Assembly: GCF_004309735.1 (NCBI RefSeq)
Contig: NZ_SIXC01000005.1
Location: 62,001-126,000 of the forward strand
Length of the DNA stretch: 64,000 nucleotides
Direction: 5' to 3'
Source: Desulfovibrio legallii
GTDB lineage: Bacteria > Desulfobacterota > Desulfovibrionia > Desulfovibrionales > Desulfovibrionaceae
A model generated the notes under the pieces. It did not search any database. It had not been told where the DNA came from and worked only from the letters and a program-made list of their open reading frames with translations. The position numbers were made by a program, and so were the translations under genes. This document shows, piece after piece, positions 45,459-52,785 of this stretch (its first letter is position 1; each line of letters opens with the position of its first letter).

Positions 45459-45505
45459 ACGGGGGAAGGGGGAACTTTTGTTCACAAAAGCGCTCCTTCC
45501 CCCGT
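45459..45505. other. Large nested hairpin after the efflux operon
   Basis: The outer arms ACGGGGGAAGG (45459-45469) and CCTTCCCCCGT (45495-45505) enclose an inner hairpin CTTTTG/CAAAAG (45475-45490). It could end the efflux transcript, but lacks a T tract. The rest of the 45422-45808 gap contains a smaller hairpin (GGCTAT/ATAGCC at 45724-45750) and the tRNA promoter. Open frames there have no recognisable product. Confidence 0.55.
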
Positions 45506-45752
45506 GCCTCCCCTTCCTTCAAAAAACTTTTTCTGGGGCGCGGCGGGTTCGGCCTGCGCGCCTCTGACCAGAGTCGTGTTTGTTGCTGCGCTGACAAGCA
45601 CGGCCATTGTTTTTCCAGCCGTCCTCTTTTGGTCCATTTTCGGCTTTGGCTCGCAGGATGCGGTACGGAAGTTTTGCGCGGGCGGGCGCTTGGCAGAGGC
45701 GGGCGCTTGCCGCCACCAGGCGTGGCTATACCTGCCCTGCGGGCATAGCCGC

Positions 45753-45781
45753 TTGACAAAATAGGGCGTTTTGCCTATTGC
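45753..45781 (+). promoter_or_regulatory. Promoter of tRNA-Ala
   Basis: TTGACA (45753-45758), 17 bases, TATTGC (45776-45781). A consensus -35 at ideal spacing, with the start expected about 20 bases before the mature tRNA. Confidence 0.75.
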
Positions 45782-45808
45782 TGTTGTCCTGCGCAGTTGG
45801 CGCTGTGT

Positions 45809-45884
45809 GGGGAAGTAGCTCAGCTGGGAGAGCATCGCCTTCGCAAGGCGGGGGTCGAGGGTTCAAATCCCTTCTTCTCCACCA
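45809..45884 (+). tRNA. tRNA-Ala, anticodon CGC
   Basis: 76 bases including an encoded CCA end. The acceptor stem GGGGAAG/CTTCTCC contains the alanine identity pair G3:U70. The D arm is GCTC-AGCTGGGA-GAGC. The anticodon loop TTCGCAA gives CGC, which reads the alanine codon GCG. The variable loop has five bases and the T arm is GAGGG-TTCAAAT-CCCTT. It has its own promoter and terminator. Confidence 0.97.
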
Positions 45885-45890
45885 TTTTTC

Positions 45891-45927
45891 AAGGGGTTAC
45901 GGTGAAAACCGTGACCCCTTAATTTTT
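45891..45927 (+). terminator. Rho-independent terminator of tRNA-Ala
   Basis: AAGGGGTTACGGT, loop GAAA, ACCGTGACCCCTT, then AATTTTTT. It follows the tRNA by six bases. Confidence 0.92.
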
Positions 45928-45949
45928 TGTACACATTATCCTGTATACA

Positions 45950-46069
45950 GGCTCTACACCAAAGACGGGGGCAAGCGCCTTCAACGGACCGCTGTGCCCC
46001 CGTCTTTGAGGTAGAGCCGGCAAGCGCCTTCAACGGACCGCTGTGCCCCTGTCTTTGAGGTAGAGCCCC
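45950..46069. repeat. Family C hairpin repeat: one full copy plus a partial tandem copy
   Basis: The full copy (45950-46018) is a nearly perfect long palindrome. GGCTCTAC pairs with GTAGAGCC, AAAGACGGGGGCA with TGCCCCCGTCTTT, and AGCG with CGCT around the loop CCTTCAACGGAC. Directly after it, 46019-46069 repeats only the loop and right arm (AAGCGCCTTCAACGGACCGC onward), like a slipped duplication. A third copy lies at 47105-47169, beyond the toxin-like gene pair. Confidence 0.85.
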
Positions 46070-46116
46070 CTTTTTAAGGGAACCGGGCGCTTCAAAATAT
46101 GTTGTTATCAGACTGG

Positions 46117-46590
46117 CTAGGATAGCCTTTTGTAATTACAGAAGGAGTTATCCAGAATAGTCACTTTGTCCGCCAGCGCAATAGCTTTTGGCAAATTTTC
46201 AAGGCTGCGGCTAAAACGGCGGATAACATCCCGAGGCGGAACTCTATGTCCCCCCCGTGACGCGCGAGCCGCAACTCGTTTCAGCGCAAGCATTTCTGAC
46301 GCAAGGCATATGTATACAAGCTCAATTTTATAGCCTCGCTGTTTTGCCTTTGCCATCAGCGTGAAGTCAAACCTGGCGGTAAGGGTAGACTCTCGCGCAA
46401 ATGAAACTCCCTCTTCCAGAAAAAGGTGAGCCATACGAGCAGCAGCCTTACCAGCGGCTATGGGAGACAAGCCTTCTGCAGCAAGTTTATCAGGGTCAAT
46501 AACCAGCAGATTTTCCCGCATAGCAATCGCCCTTGAAAAAGTGCTCTTGCCTGCCCCATTTGGGCCGCAGATGCACAAGAGCGTGGGCAT
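46117..46590 (-). CDS. Zeta-toxin-like P-loop kinase
   Basis: The 157-residue protein has a Walker A loop GPNGAGKSTF at residues 9-18, the segment VIDPDKLAAEGLSP, the ARESTLTARFDFTLM segment typical of zeta-type kinases, and RVAARASRGGHRVPPRDVIR with the catalytic arginine region. Zeta toxins phosphorylate UDP-activated sugars and block wall synthesis. The protein ends at ILDNSFCNYKRLS, apparently about 30 residues shorter than chromosomal relatives, so it may be C-terminally truncated. It starts within the stop codon of the small upstream gene (TAATG). GC content is visibly lower than in the surrounding genes. Confidence 0.8.
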   Translation of the reverse strand: MPTLLCICGPNGAGKSTFSRAIAMRENLLVIDPDKLAAEGLSPIAAGKAAARMAHLFLEEGVSFARESTLTARFDFTLMAKAKQRGYKIELVYICLASEMLALKRVAARASRGGHRVPPRDVIRRFSRSLENLPKAIALADKVTILDNSFCNYKRLS

Positions 46591-46778
46591 TACCTGACCT
46601 GTTGTTGGGCTTCGTTGAGTGACATCGTTTCCGTGTGACCATCGGGATAGCGAAGGGTATACTGCCCATTTTCATCCAGGTAGTTCAGCGGAACCCCCTT
46701 TTTTTTCAGTTCAAGCTCAAGGATTACGCGCTGATTCTCTATGGCAGTTTCGACCAGTTCTTCAAGGGTAAGCGACAT
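46590..46778 (-). CDS. Small partner protein of the zeta-like kinase (putative antitoxin)
   Basis: A 62-residue protein directly upstream of the kinase gene, overlapping it by one base. An N-terminal helix (SLTLEELVETAIENQRVILE) is followed by a charged segment, then a strand-rich part (YTLRYPDGHTETMSLNEAQQ). Size, order and coupling fit a type II antitoxin. The segment LRYPDGHTET resembles small proteins found beside such kinases, but I cannot name the family. The ATG at 46778 has only a weak ribosome site (GAGG). Confidence 0.65.
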   Translation of the reverse strand: MSLTLEELVETAIENQRVILELELKKKGVPLNYLDENGQYTLRYPDGHTETMSLNEAQQQVR

Positions 46779-46874
46779 AATGCCTCCGTCCCCACAGATT
46801 ACGGGTAAGCCTGTTGCCGGTCAACGGCCTGTGCCTGTGTGGCAAACAAGGGATGAAGCGCAGGCTGCCGACCT

Positions 46875-47060
46875 ATGCAAGCGCCACAAAGGCAAAACCT
46901 ATCATCTGAGGGAGGTGATGCCGAGCAAATCCTGCTGGCTATTCTGGCCCAAGTTTTGGGAGGGGCACCCGGCCACCCCTGGGACGATCCTGCAAGCCGT
47001 TTTTTGCAATCTGTGCAGCAGGCCCCCAAGGACAAAGCCTATTCCGAAGTGCAGGCGTGA
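46875..47060 (+). other. Possible remnant of a small gene
   Basis: A 61-codon frame from an ATG contains GGDAEQILLAILAQVLGG and HPWDDPASRFLQSVQQAP, which read like real protein rather than a shadow. A neighbouring plus frame just upstream (TRDEAQAADLCKRHKGKTYH, about 46846-46905) also looks coding but is out of phase. The two could be parts of one frameshifted gene. No family is recognised and no ribosome site is clear. Confidence 0.3.
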
Positions 47061-47104
47061 AATTTTTGCGGCCTAGGTGGGGGCACAGGGGAGCCTCTGT
47101 TGTT

Positions 47105-47169
47105 GGCTACACCAAAGACGGGGGCAAGCGCCTTCAACGGACCGCTGTGCCCCTCCCTTTGAGGTAGCC
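47105..47169. repeat. Family C hairpin repeat, copy 3
   Basis: 65 bases: GGCTAC pairs with GTAGCC, then AAAGACGGGGGCA faces TGCCCCTCCCTTT (now mismatched in the middle), with the same AGCG/CGCT and loop as copy 1. Relative to copy 1, two bases are missing from each outer arm (GGCTCTAC to GGCTAC, GTAGAGCC to GTAGCC), so pairing is kept. It bounds the toxin-like module on the other side from copies 1-2. Confidence 0.8.
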
Positions 47170-47210
47170 CCCCCCTTGATGTAGCTCCTGTTTTTCTCGG
47201 ATAAAGCCGT

Positions 47211-47246
47211 AAGACCCGCCCTGTTTTGAACATCAGGGCGGGTCTT
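47211..47246. other. Perfect 13-bp hairpin upstream of the nuo operon
   Basis: AAGACCCGCCCTG (47211-47223), ten bases, CAGGGCGGGTCTT (47234-47246). A short T-poor tail follows, so a terminator is possible but unproven. The remaining gap up to nuoA (to 47631) is AT-rich leader and promoter DNA. Confidence 0.55.
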
Positions 47247-47497
47247 GTGCGCTTGTGACGGGATATTTTTGCACTCCGGCGCGGCTTGCGGTCTTGCCGG
47301 AATTTGGTCTGCTGCCGCCCTTTGGCGCCGGTCAGGCTCGGTCCTCGCGGGGGCTGCTTTTTTTTGCTAATGCACGAACATTCCATGTATTATTACCGTG
47401 AAAACAGGTGCAGTGTCTGTGAATGTCCTATTGGGATAGTCAATTATAATTTTCTTTAGGAATTTGTTGTGAATTTTTGCACTGAGTAAATATTTTT

Positions 47498-47527
47498 TTG
47501 AAAGAGTCGTTGACACAACTATATAAT
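47498..47527 (+). promoter_or_regulatory. Promoter of the NDH-1 (nuo) operon
   Basis: TTGAAA (47498-47503), 18 bases, TATAAT (47522-47527). An overlapping alternative is TTGACA (47510-47515), 17 bases, TATTCC (47533-47538). Either gives a leader of about 85-100 bases to nuoA in AT-rich DNA. Confidence 0.7.
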
Positions 47528-47631
47528 TTTTGTATTCCACAAAACAATATAAAAAGGGAATAGACTGGTTGCGCAGTCAATATCTCCTTTGAAAATATTT
47601 TTGTTGTCTTTTACACAGAGTGAGATGCTCT

Positions 47632-48042
47632 ATGGCCGCCAATGATGTTATGGACCTTGTCTACATTATGGTTTTTTGCCTGGGGGGCATCAGCTTTGCG
47701 CTGGGGCCATTTGTACTGGTCTTTTTTCTTGCGCCGCGTCTGACGCGCAACACTGTCGGCAAAACCCGGCAGATAGTTGAATGCGGCATAGACCCCATCG
47801 GCGACGCCTGGATAAAGTTCGGCGCTGTGTACTATATGTATGCCTTGCTTTTCCTGGCTTTTGCCGTGGATATTCTGTTTCTCTTTCCCGTGGCCATTAT
47901 CTATGCCAAAACTACAATAGTCAGCGACTTGCGGGCATTTGTGGAAGTCTTCCTCTTTGTGGGCATTTTGTCCCTGGTTATCGTGTACGCGTGGAAAAAG
48001 GGAGTGTTCCAGTGGCAGAGGAAAATGTTTTCGGATCGGTAG
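47632..48042 (+). CDS. nuoA: NADH-quinone oxidoreductase subunit A
   Basis: The 136-residue membrane subunit has three hydrophobic segments. The conserved loop is [20 protein letters not shown], which holds the Cys-Gly motif and the acidic residues near the quinone site, followed by [18 protein letters not shown] chose the ATG at 47632; a GTG four codons earlier is also possible. It is the first gene of the nuo operon, and its end overlaps nuoB by 31 bases. Confidence 0.95.
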   Translation: MAANDVMDLVYIMVFCLGGISFALGPFVLVFFLAPRLTRNTVGKTRQIVECGIDPIGDAWIKFGAVYYMYALLFLAFAVDILFLFPVAIIYAKTTIVSDLRAFVEVFLFVGILSLVIVYAWKKGVFQWQRKMFSDR

Positions 48043-48617
48043 TCCAGTTTTCGAGTCTGGACCGGCTGCTGGATTTGTGCCGGGCCAATTCGCTCTGGCC
48101 CATGACCTTTGGTCTGGCCTGCTGTGCCATTGAGATGATGGCCGCCGGCGCGTCACGCTTTGATCTGGCCCGCTTCGGGGCGGAGGTCTTTCGGCCGTCG
48201 CCGCGCCAGAGCGACGTGATGATCGTTTCCGGCACGGTCAACAAAAAAATGGCCCCGGCCGTGCAGACCCTGTACGACCAAATGCCCGAACCCAAGTGGG
48301 TCATTGCCATGGGCAACTGCGCCATTTCCGGCGGGCCCTTTGTCTACGAGGGGCAGTACGGCATTGTGGAAGGGGTGGACAAGCTCTTCCCCGTGGATGT
48401 CTACATTCCCGGCTGTCCGCCGCGGCCCGAAGCTCTTATTGAGGGCATCCTCAAGCTGGAAGAAAAACTCACGGGCAAGCGGCGCTGGCCCGTAGTGACG
48501 CCGCCCCCCCTGCCCGGACCCGCCGCCGCGCGGGAGGCGTCGGCCCAGGCCGCGCCCCAGAGCGACAACGACACGGACGCGCCCCTTGCCATGGAGGTGA
48601 ACGGTCATGTTGCCTGA
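48012..48617 (+). CDS. nuoB: NADH-quinone oxidoreductase subunit B
   Basis: The 201-residue subunit carries iron-sulfur cluster N2, the last electron donor to quinone. The four ligands are the tandem Cys37-Cys38 in [10 protein letters not shown], Cys103 in GNCAISGG and Cys135 in [10 protein letters not shown]. It starts at a GTG within the end of nuoA, with GGAG eight bases before it, giving [12 protein letters not shown]. An Ala/Pro-rich tail of about 35 residues follows the conserved core. It overlaps nuoC by 11 bases. Confidence 0.95.
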   Translation: MAEENVFGSVVQFSSLDRLLDLCRANSLWPMTFGLACCAIEMMAAGASRFDLARFGAEVFRPSPRQSDVMIVSGTVNKKMAPAVQTLYDQMPEPKWVIAMGNCAISGGPFVYEGQYGIVEGVDKLFPVDVYIPGCPPRPEALIEGILKLEEKLTGKRRWPVVTPPPLPGPAAAREASAQAAPQSDNDTDAPLAMEVNGHVA

Positions 48618-49230
48618 GGCCCCCCGCATGAGCGCAACCCCCGCGCACGCGGATCCGGCAGCCCTGCGCGCGCGTCTTGCAGCCTTGCCGGGCGTGAGCG
48701 TGCGGGACACGGATCACGCCGCCCTGGGCTATGACCTGGAGGTGCGCGTGCCTGCAACGGCCGTTCCGGAGGCTGTGGGCCTGCTGGATGCGGCAGGGTA
48801 TTTTCTTGAGGGCATGACCGGCGTGGACTGGCTGGGCGAGCGGGAAACCCTGCTCAAGGAGGCCAAGGCCAAAGCGGCTGCCGCCGCCAAAGCCGCGGCA
48901 GACGCGGAAGCTGCGGCGGACGGCGCAGCAACGGCCCCTGCGGCAGCCCCGCAAGAGGCGGCCCCCGGCATTCCCGAAGAGGACGAGCTGGAAGTGGTTT
49001 ACGACTGCAACCGCTATGCGGCCCGGCACCGGGTGTCCGTGCGGGTGCGCGTGCCGCGTTCCGCCCCGCAGTTGCCGAGCATTGCGCAGATCTACCCCAT
49101 AGCGCATTGGCACGAGCGCGAAATTCATGAATTTTTCGGCATTGTGTTTACGGGGCATCCCTATCTTGTGCCCCTGTTGTTGCCTGAGGACGCGGATTAT
49201 CACCCCCTGCTCAAGGATTATGGCGCATGA
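48607..49230 (+). CDS. nuoC: NADH-quinone oxidoreductase subunit C
   Basis: The 207-residue 30-kDa-type subunit of the connecting module. The conserved C-terminal part has [20 protein letters not shown] (the family-typical WxERExxDxFGIxFxGH pattern) and ends with [11 protein letters not shown]. In the N-terminal half, an insertion of about 45 residues made almost only of Ala, Glu, Lys and Asp ([20 protein letters not shown] and on) splits the domain between the [10 protein letters not shown] segment and [10 protein letters not shown]. It overlaps nuoB and nuoD. Confidence 0.92.
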   Translation: MLPEAPRMSATPAHADPAALRARLAALPGVSVRDTDHAALGYDLEVRVPATAVPEAVGLLDAAGYFLEGMTGVDWLGERETLLKEAKAKAAAAAKAAADAEAAADGAATAPAAAPQEAAPGIPEEDELEVVYDCNRYAARHRVSVRVRVPRSAPQLPSIAQIYPIAHWHEREIHEFFGIVFTGHPYLVPLLLPEDADYHPLLKDYGA

Positions 49231-50345
49231 ACTTCCTGGCCCAAAGTCCCACCGACGAGCGTTTCGTCCTGAACCTGGGGCCGCAGCATCCCGCCACGCA
49301 CGGCGTGCTGCGCGTCAAGGTCGTCATGGACGGGGAGTATATTGTGGAGGCCGAGCCCGTGCTGGGCTACATCCACCGTATGCACGAAAAGATGGCTGAA
49401 AACCGCACCTGGGCGCAGTTCATGGCCAATACGGGCCGTATGGACTACCTGCACGCCCTGGCCTACAATTTCGGTTACGCCTGTGTGGTGGAGCGCGCCG
49501 CTGGCATTGAAGCGCCGGAGCGCGCCCAGTACATCCGGGTCATCACCACGGAGCTCAACCGCGTTTCCAGCCATTTGCTCTGGCTGGGGGCCTTTGTGTT
49601 GGACCTTGGCGGCTTCTCCCCCCTGCTGTATGCCTTTGACGACCGCGAACAGATTCTGGACCTGCTGGAGTCCGTGACCGGATCCCGCCTGACGTACTGC
49701 TATTTCCGCTTCGGCGGGGTCTACAACGACGTGGACGAAAATTTTGTGGCCGGGACGCGGGCCTTCATTAAAAGGATGCGTTCCCGTCTGCCCATGTACC
49801 ACAACCTGGTTACCAAGAATCTTATTTTCCGCCAGCGCCTGGAAGGTGTGGGCATTGTCTCTGCGGAAATGTGCCGCAAGTACGGGGCCACGGGACCGGT
49901 GGCGCGCGGCGCGGGCATTGCCTTTGACGTGCGCCGCCACGAGCCCTACAGCGTCTATGACCGCTTCCGCTTTGACGTGCCCGTATACCATGAGGCCGAC
50001 TCCCTGGCGCGCTACAATGTGCGCATGGATGAGATGGAACAGAGCCTGCGTATCATTGAACAGGCTCTGGAGCAGCTGCCCGGCGGGCCGGTTATGGCGG
50101 CCAAGGTGCCCAAAAACATCAAGCCGCCCAAGGGCGATTACTACCACGCGGTGGAAACGGCGCGCGGCCTTCTGGGCATCCACGCCGTCAGCGACGGCAC
50201 GGGTTCGCCCTGGCGGCTTAAGCTGCGCACGCCCTGTTTTTCCAACCTGCTGGTCTTCGGCGAGGCCTGTAAAGGCATGCTGCTGCCCGACGCTCTGGCG
50301 CTTCTGGGCAGCCTGGACCTGGTGATCCCCGACATCGACCGCTGA
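49227..50345 (+). CDS. nuoD: NADH-quinone oxidoreductase subunit D
   Basis: The 372-residue 49-kDa-type subunit forms much of the quinone-binding cavity with NuoB. It has LNLGPQHPATHGVLRVKVVM, GYIHRMHEKMAENRTW, ELNRVSSHLLWLG, GVYNDVDE and a C-terminal GSLDLVIPDIDR. The Cys pairs that hold nickel in the related hydrogenases are absent, so it is a complex I-type subunit and not an Ech-type hydrogenase. It is coupled to nuoC through an ATGA overlap, and nuoH follows after 12 bases. Confidence 0.96.
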   Translation: MNFLAQSPTDERFVLNLGPQHPATHGVLRVKVVMDGEYIVEAEPVLGYIHRMHEKMAENRTWAQFMANTGRMDYLHALAYNFGYACVVERAAGIEAPERAQYIRVITTELNRVSSHLLWLGAFVLDLGGFSPLLYAFDDREQILDLLESVTGSRLTYCYFRFGGVYNDVDENFVAGTRAFIKRMRSRLPMYHNLVTKNLIFRQRLEGVGIVSAEMCRKYGATGPVARGAGIAFDVRRHEPYSVYDRFRFDVPVYHEADSLARYNVRMDEMEQSLRIIEQALEQLPGGPVMAAKVPKNIKPPKGDYYHAVETARGLLGIHAVSDGTGSPWRLKLRTPCFSNLLVFGEACKGMLLPDALALLGSLDLVIPDIDR

Positions 50346-50357
50346 GGAAGGCACGTC

Positions 50358-51350
50358 ATGAACTGGAACTCCGAACCCCTGCGCCTGTTGCTCTACCTTT
50401 TGGGCTTCCTCGCCTTTGTGGCCCTCAACGCGGCCTATCTGGTCTGGGTGGAGCGCAAGGTGGCCGGGCACATCCAGCGCCGCATCGGCCCCAAGGAAGT
50501 GGGGCCCTACGGTCTGTTGCAGCCCATTGCCGACGGCGTCAAGCTCATGGTCAAGCAGGTCTTTATCCCCAAGGATGCCGACGGCGTGCTGTTCTGCCTG
50601 GGGCCCGTATTGGTCATGACCCCGGCCTTTCTCAGCTTTGTGGCCCTGCCGTACGGGCCGGGGCTGGTGGCCCGCGACCTGAACCTGGGCTTGCTGGCCA
50701 TCTACGCCTTCGCCTCGGTCAACGTCATGGGCCTTTTGCTGGGGGCCTGGGGCTCACGCAACAAGTTTGCGGTCATTTCCGCGGCGCGTGTGGTTTCTCA
50801 GAACGTAGCCTATGAAATTCCCATGCTGTTGGTGGTGGTCAGCCTGGTCATGGTCACGGGCACGCTCAATCTGGGCACGACGGTGGCCGAACAGTCCGGC
50901 GGCTTCTGGCACTGGAACGCTTTTCGCCTGGGGGCGAGCCCCCTCATGCCCGTGGCCTGCGTTATTTTCTTTATCTGTATGCTGGCTGAAACCAACCGCG
51001 CCCCCTTTGACATGGCCGAAGCTGAAAGTGAGCTGGTGGCCGGGGCTTTTACGGAATATTCGGGCATGGGCTTCGGCGTCTATTTCATGGGCGAGTACGC
51101 CAATGTGGTGGTGGGCTCCACCTTGCTCACCATTTTGTTTCTGGGCGGCTGGGATTGCCCCTTGGGTCTTTGGCCCGGTCCGCACTGGCTGCTTATCAAG
51201 CTCTACGCCGTCATCTTTACCGTGGTATGGATACGCTGGACCTTTCCGCGCACCACATTTTACGGCTTGCTGAACCTTTCGTGGAAGGTGCTTATCCCCG
51301 TGGCGCTCATTAACCTTCTGCTCACCAGCGCGCTGCTCAAGGTGTTTTAG
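50358..51350 (+). CDS. nuoH: NADH-quinone oxidoreductase subunit H
   Basis: The 330-residue membrane subunit connects the quinone cavity to the ion-pumping arm and has eight membrane segments. Family signatures are VWVERKVAGHIQRRIGPKEV, then GLLQPIADGVKLMVKQ, and ETNRAPFDMAEAESELVAGA with its conserved glutamates, followed by FTEYSGMGFGVYFMGEYAN. GGAAGG lies upstream of the ATG. nuoI starts two bases after its stop codon. Confidence 0.97.
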   Translation: MNWNSEPLRLLLYLLGFLAFVALNAAYLVWVERKVAGHIQRRIGPKEVGPYGLLQPIADGVKLMVKQVFIPKDADGVLFCLGPVLVMTPAFLSFVALPYGPGLVARDLNLGLLAIYAFASVNVMGLLLGAWGSRNKFAVISAARVVSQNVAYEIPMLLVVVSLVMVTGTLNLGTTVAEQSGGFWHWNAFRLGASPLMPVACVIFFICMLAETNRAPFDMAEAESELVAGAFTEYSGMGFGVYFMGEYANVVVGSTLLTILFLGGWDCPLGLWPGPHWLLIKLYAVIFTVVWIRWTFPRTTFYGLLNLSWKVLIPVALINLLLTSALLKVF

Positions 51351-51351
51351 C

Positions 51352-51792
51352 ATGACCACATACTTCAAAAATATTTTTGCCGGCGGCTGGAGCCTGGTGG
51401 TGGGCATGGGCATCACCCTGCGCTATTTTTTCATGCCCGTGGTCACAAGCTGCTACCCGCGCGAAACGCCGCCCATCCCCCCGCGTTACCGGGGGCACAT
51501 CGACCTGGTGTACGACCCGGAAACGGGCAAGGACCGTTGCATTGTCTGCGGTTCCTGCCAAAAGGCCTGTCCGTCCGGCTGCATTTCTTTGGAAGGGGAA
51601 AAGCTGGAGGGCGCCAAGAAAAAAACGCTTACCCGCTACGAACTGGATTTTACCCGCTGCAGCCTGTGCGGCATGTGTGTGGAAGCCTGCCCCACAGAGG
51701 CCCTGACCTTTTCACGCGAATACAACCTGGCCGGCTTTGACGCGAAGGACTACCATTTCGATCTCGTCCGGCGGCTCAAGGAGCGTCCGTGA
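51352..51792 (+). CDS. nuoI: NADH-quinone oxidoreductase subunit I
   Basis: The 146-residue ferredoxin-like subunit has two tetranuclear iron-sulfur clusters (N6a/N6b type) that relay electrons to NuoB. The first motif is CIVCGSCQKACPSGC from residue 63, and the second CSLCGMCVEACP from residue 103. With NuoEFG absent, this subunit is the likely docking point for an external donor such as ferredoxin. The N-terminal amphipathic segment is present. The stop overlaps the nuoJ start (TGATG). Confidence 0.96.
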   Translation: MTTYFKNIFAGGWSLVVGMGITLRYFFMPVVTSCYPRETPPIPPRYRGHIDLVYDPETGKDRCIVCGSCQKACPSGCISLEGEKLEGAKKKTLTRYELDFTRCSLCGMCVEACPTEALTFSREYNLAGFDAKDYHFDLVRRLKERP

Positions 51793-52316
51793 TGTTCAGC
51801 CCGCAGACCCTGGCGGCTCTGGCCGAAGGCATTTTCTGGTTCTTTGTGGTGGTGACCTTTACGGGCGGCGTGCTGGCCGTGGGGGCGCACTCGCTTATCC
51901 GCCGGGTGGCGGGGCTGGCCCTGTGCTTCACGGGGGTGGCGGGCCTTTACTACTATCTTTCCAGCCCCTTTGTGGCTTTTATGCAGATGCTCATCTATGT
52001 GGGCGCGCTTTGCGTCACCATCACCTTTGCCATCATGTTGGCGGAAACCACCGACGCCCGGCGCGCGCCCCGGCGGCGGGGCTTTACAGTGCTGCTGGGC
52101 GCGGCGGGCAGCGTTTTGGTGACGGTGGTTCTGGCGGGGCAGGCATTGTATGGCGTATGGCCGCAACCCCCCGCTGCACAGGCCCCCGGCACGGTGGAGC
52201 GCGTGGGCGAGGCTCTGTTGAGCACCTACTCCATGAGTTTTGAGCTTATTTCCGTGGTTCTGGTGGTGGCCATGGTAGGCGCGCTGGCCCTGGCGCGCCA
52301 CGGGAGGGAGAAATGA
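51792..52316 (+). CDS. nuoJ: NADH-quinone oxidoreductase subunit J
   Basis: The 174-residue membrane subunit has five hydrophobic segments. FFVVVTFTGGVLAVGAHSLI and FVAFMQMLIYVGALCVTITF, with its conserved YVGA kink in helix 3, identify the family. A GTG one codon earlier is an alternative start. It overlaps nuoI by one base and nuoK by four (ATGA). Confidence 0.94.
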   Translation: MFSPQTLAALAEGIFWFFVVVTFTGGVLAVGAHSLIRRVAGLALCFTGVAGLYYYLSSPFVAFMQMLIYVGALCVTITFAIMLAETTDARRAPRRRGFTVLLGAAGSVLVTVVLAGQALYGVWPQPPAAQAPGTVERVGEALLSTYSMSFELISVVLVVAMVGALALARHGREK

Positions 52317-52636
52317 TCGCCAGCGCAAGCCAGTCGTTGGAAGCGTACCTGATTATCGGCGCGGGCCTGTTCGGTCTGGGCTTGTTTGGCATGGCCGTGC
52401 GGCGCACCTTTATCGGCATGCTTATCGCTTCGGAGCTGATCCTCTGCGGAGCTTCGGTGAATTTTATGGCTTTTGGGCGCTTTACGGCCCCGGACCCGGT
52501 GGCGGGGCAGGTGGCCACCCTGTTTGTCATGGCCATTGCGGCGGCAGAGGCGGTCATCGTCCTCTCCATTATTCTGGCCGTATACCGGCTCTACCGCTCC
52601 ATTGAGACGGACGGGCCCTCGGATATGCACGGCTAG
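52313..52636 (+). CDS. nuoK: NADH-quinone oxidoreductase subunit K
   Basis: The 107-residue MrpC-like membrane subunit has three segments. It shows FIGMLIASELILCGASVNFM (conserved first Glu) and LFVMAIAAAEAVIVLSIILA (second conserved Glu), the two charges of the ion pathway. It ends the first, tightly overlapping part of the operon; a 149-base gap with hairpins follows before the antiporter-like genes. Its TAG stop is inside a CTAGAGCA sequence. Confidence 0.95.
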   Translation: MIASASQSLEAYLIIGAGLFGLGLFGMAVRRTFIGMLIASELILCGASVNFMAFGRFTAPDPVAGQVATLFVMAIAAAEAVIVLSIILAVYRLYRSIETDGPSDMHG

Positions 52637-52660
52637 AGCAAGGTTATTTTGCCATTGCTC
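52636..52660 (+). other. Intra-operon hairpin between nuoK and the antiporter genes
   Basis: GAGCAA (52636-52641) pairs with TTGCTC (52655-52660), with a GG/CC extension inside. A second GC hairpin (GCCCC/GGGGC) follows within 15 bases. The first begins with CTAGAGCA, like the ends of family B. There is no T tract, so it could be an attenuator or mRNA-processing point that gives the two halves of the operon different levels. A weak internal promoter (TTGAAA at about 52704) is possible. Confidence 0.4.
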
Positions 52661-52785
52661 CAGAGGCCCCGGCAGGGGGCTGACGGCGCAGACCGTGGGC
52701 AGTTGAAAGCTGCGGTCGGGATTTTTTACAGCTCACACGGCGCGAGGGGGGCAGACCCCCGCGCGCAACCGCTCTGGGGGAGCAC

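Noticed and set aside
45438-45835. Overlapping frames of about 110 codons between the efflux operon and tRNA-Ala
   Set aside because: They run through hairpins and the tRNA promoter, have no homology signal and occur on both strands.
45809-47600. The islet after tRNA-Ala as an integrated phage or ICE
   Set aside because: No integrase, no phage or conjugation genes, and no repeat of the tRNA 3' end was found; only a small cassette is supported.
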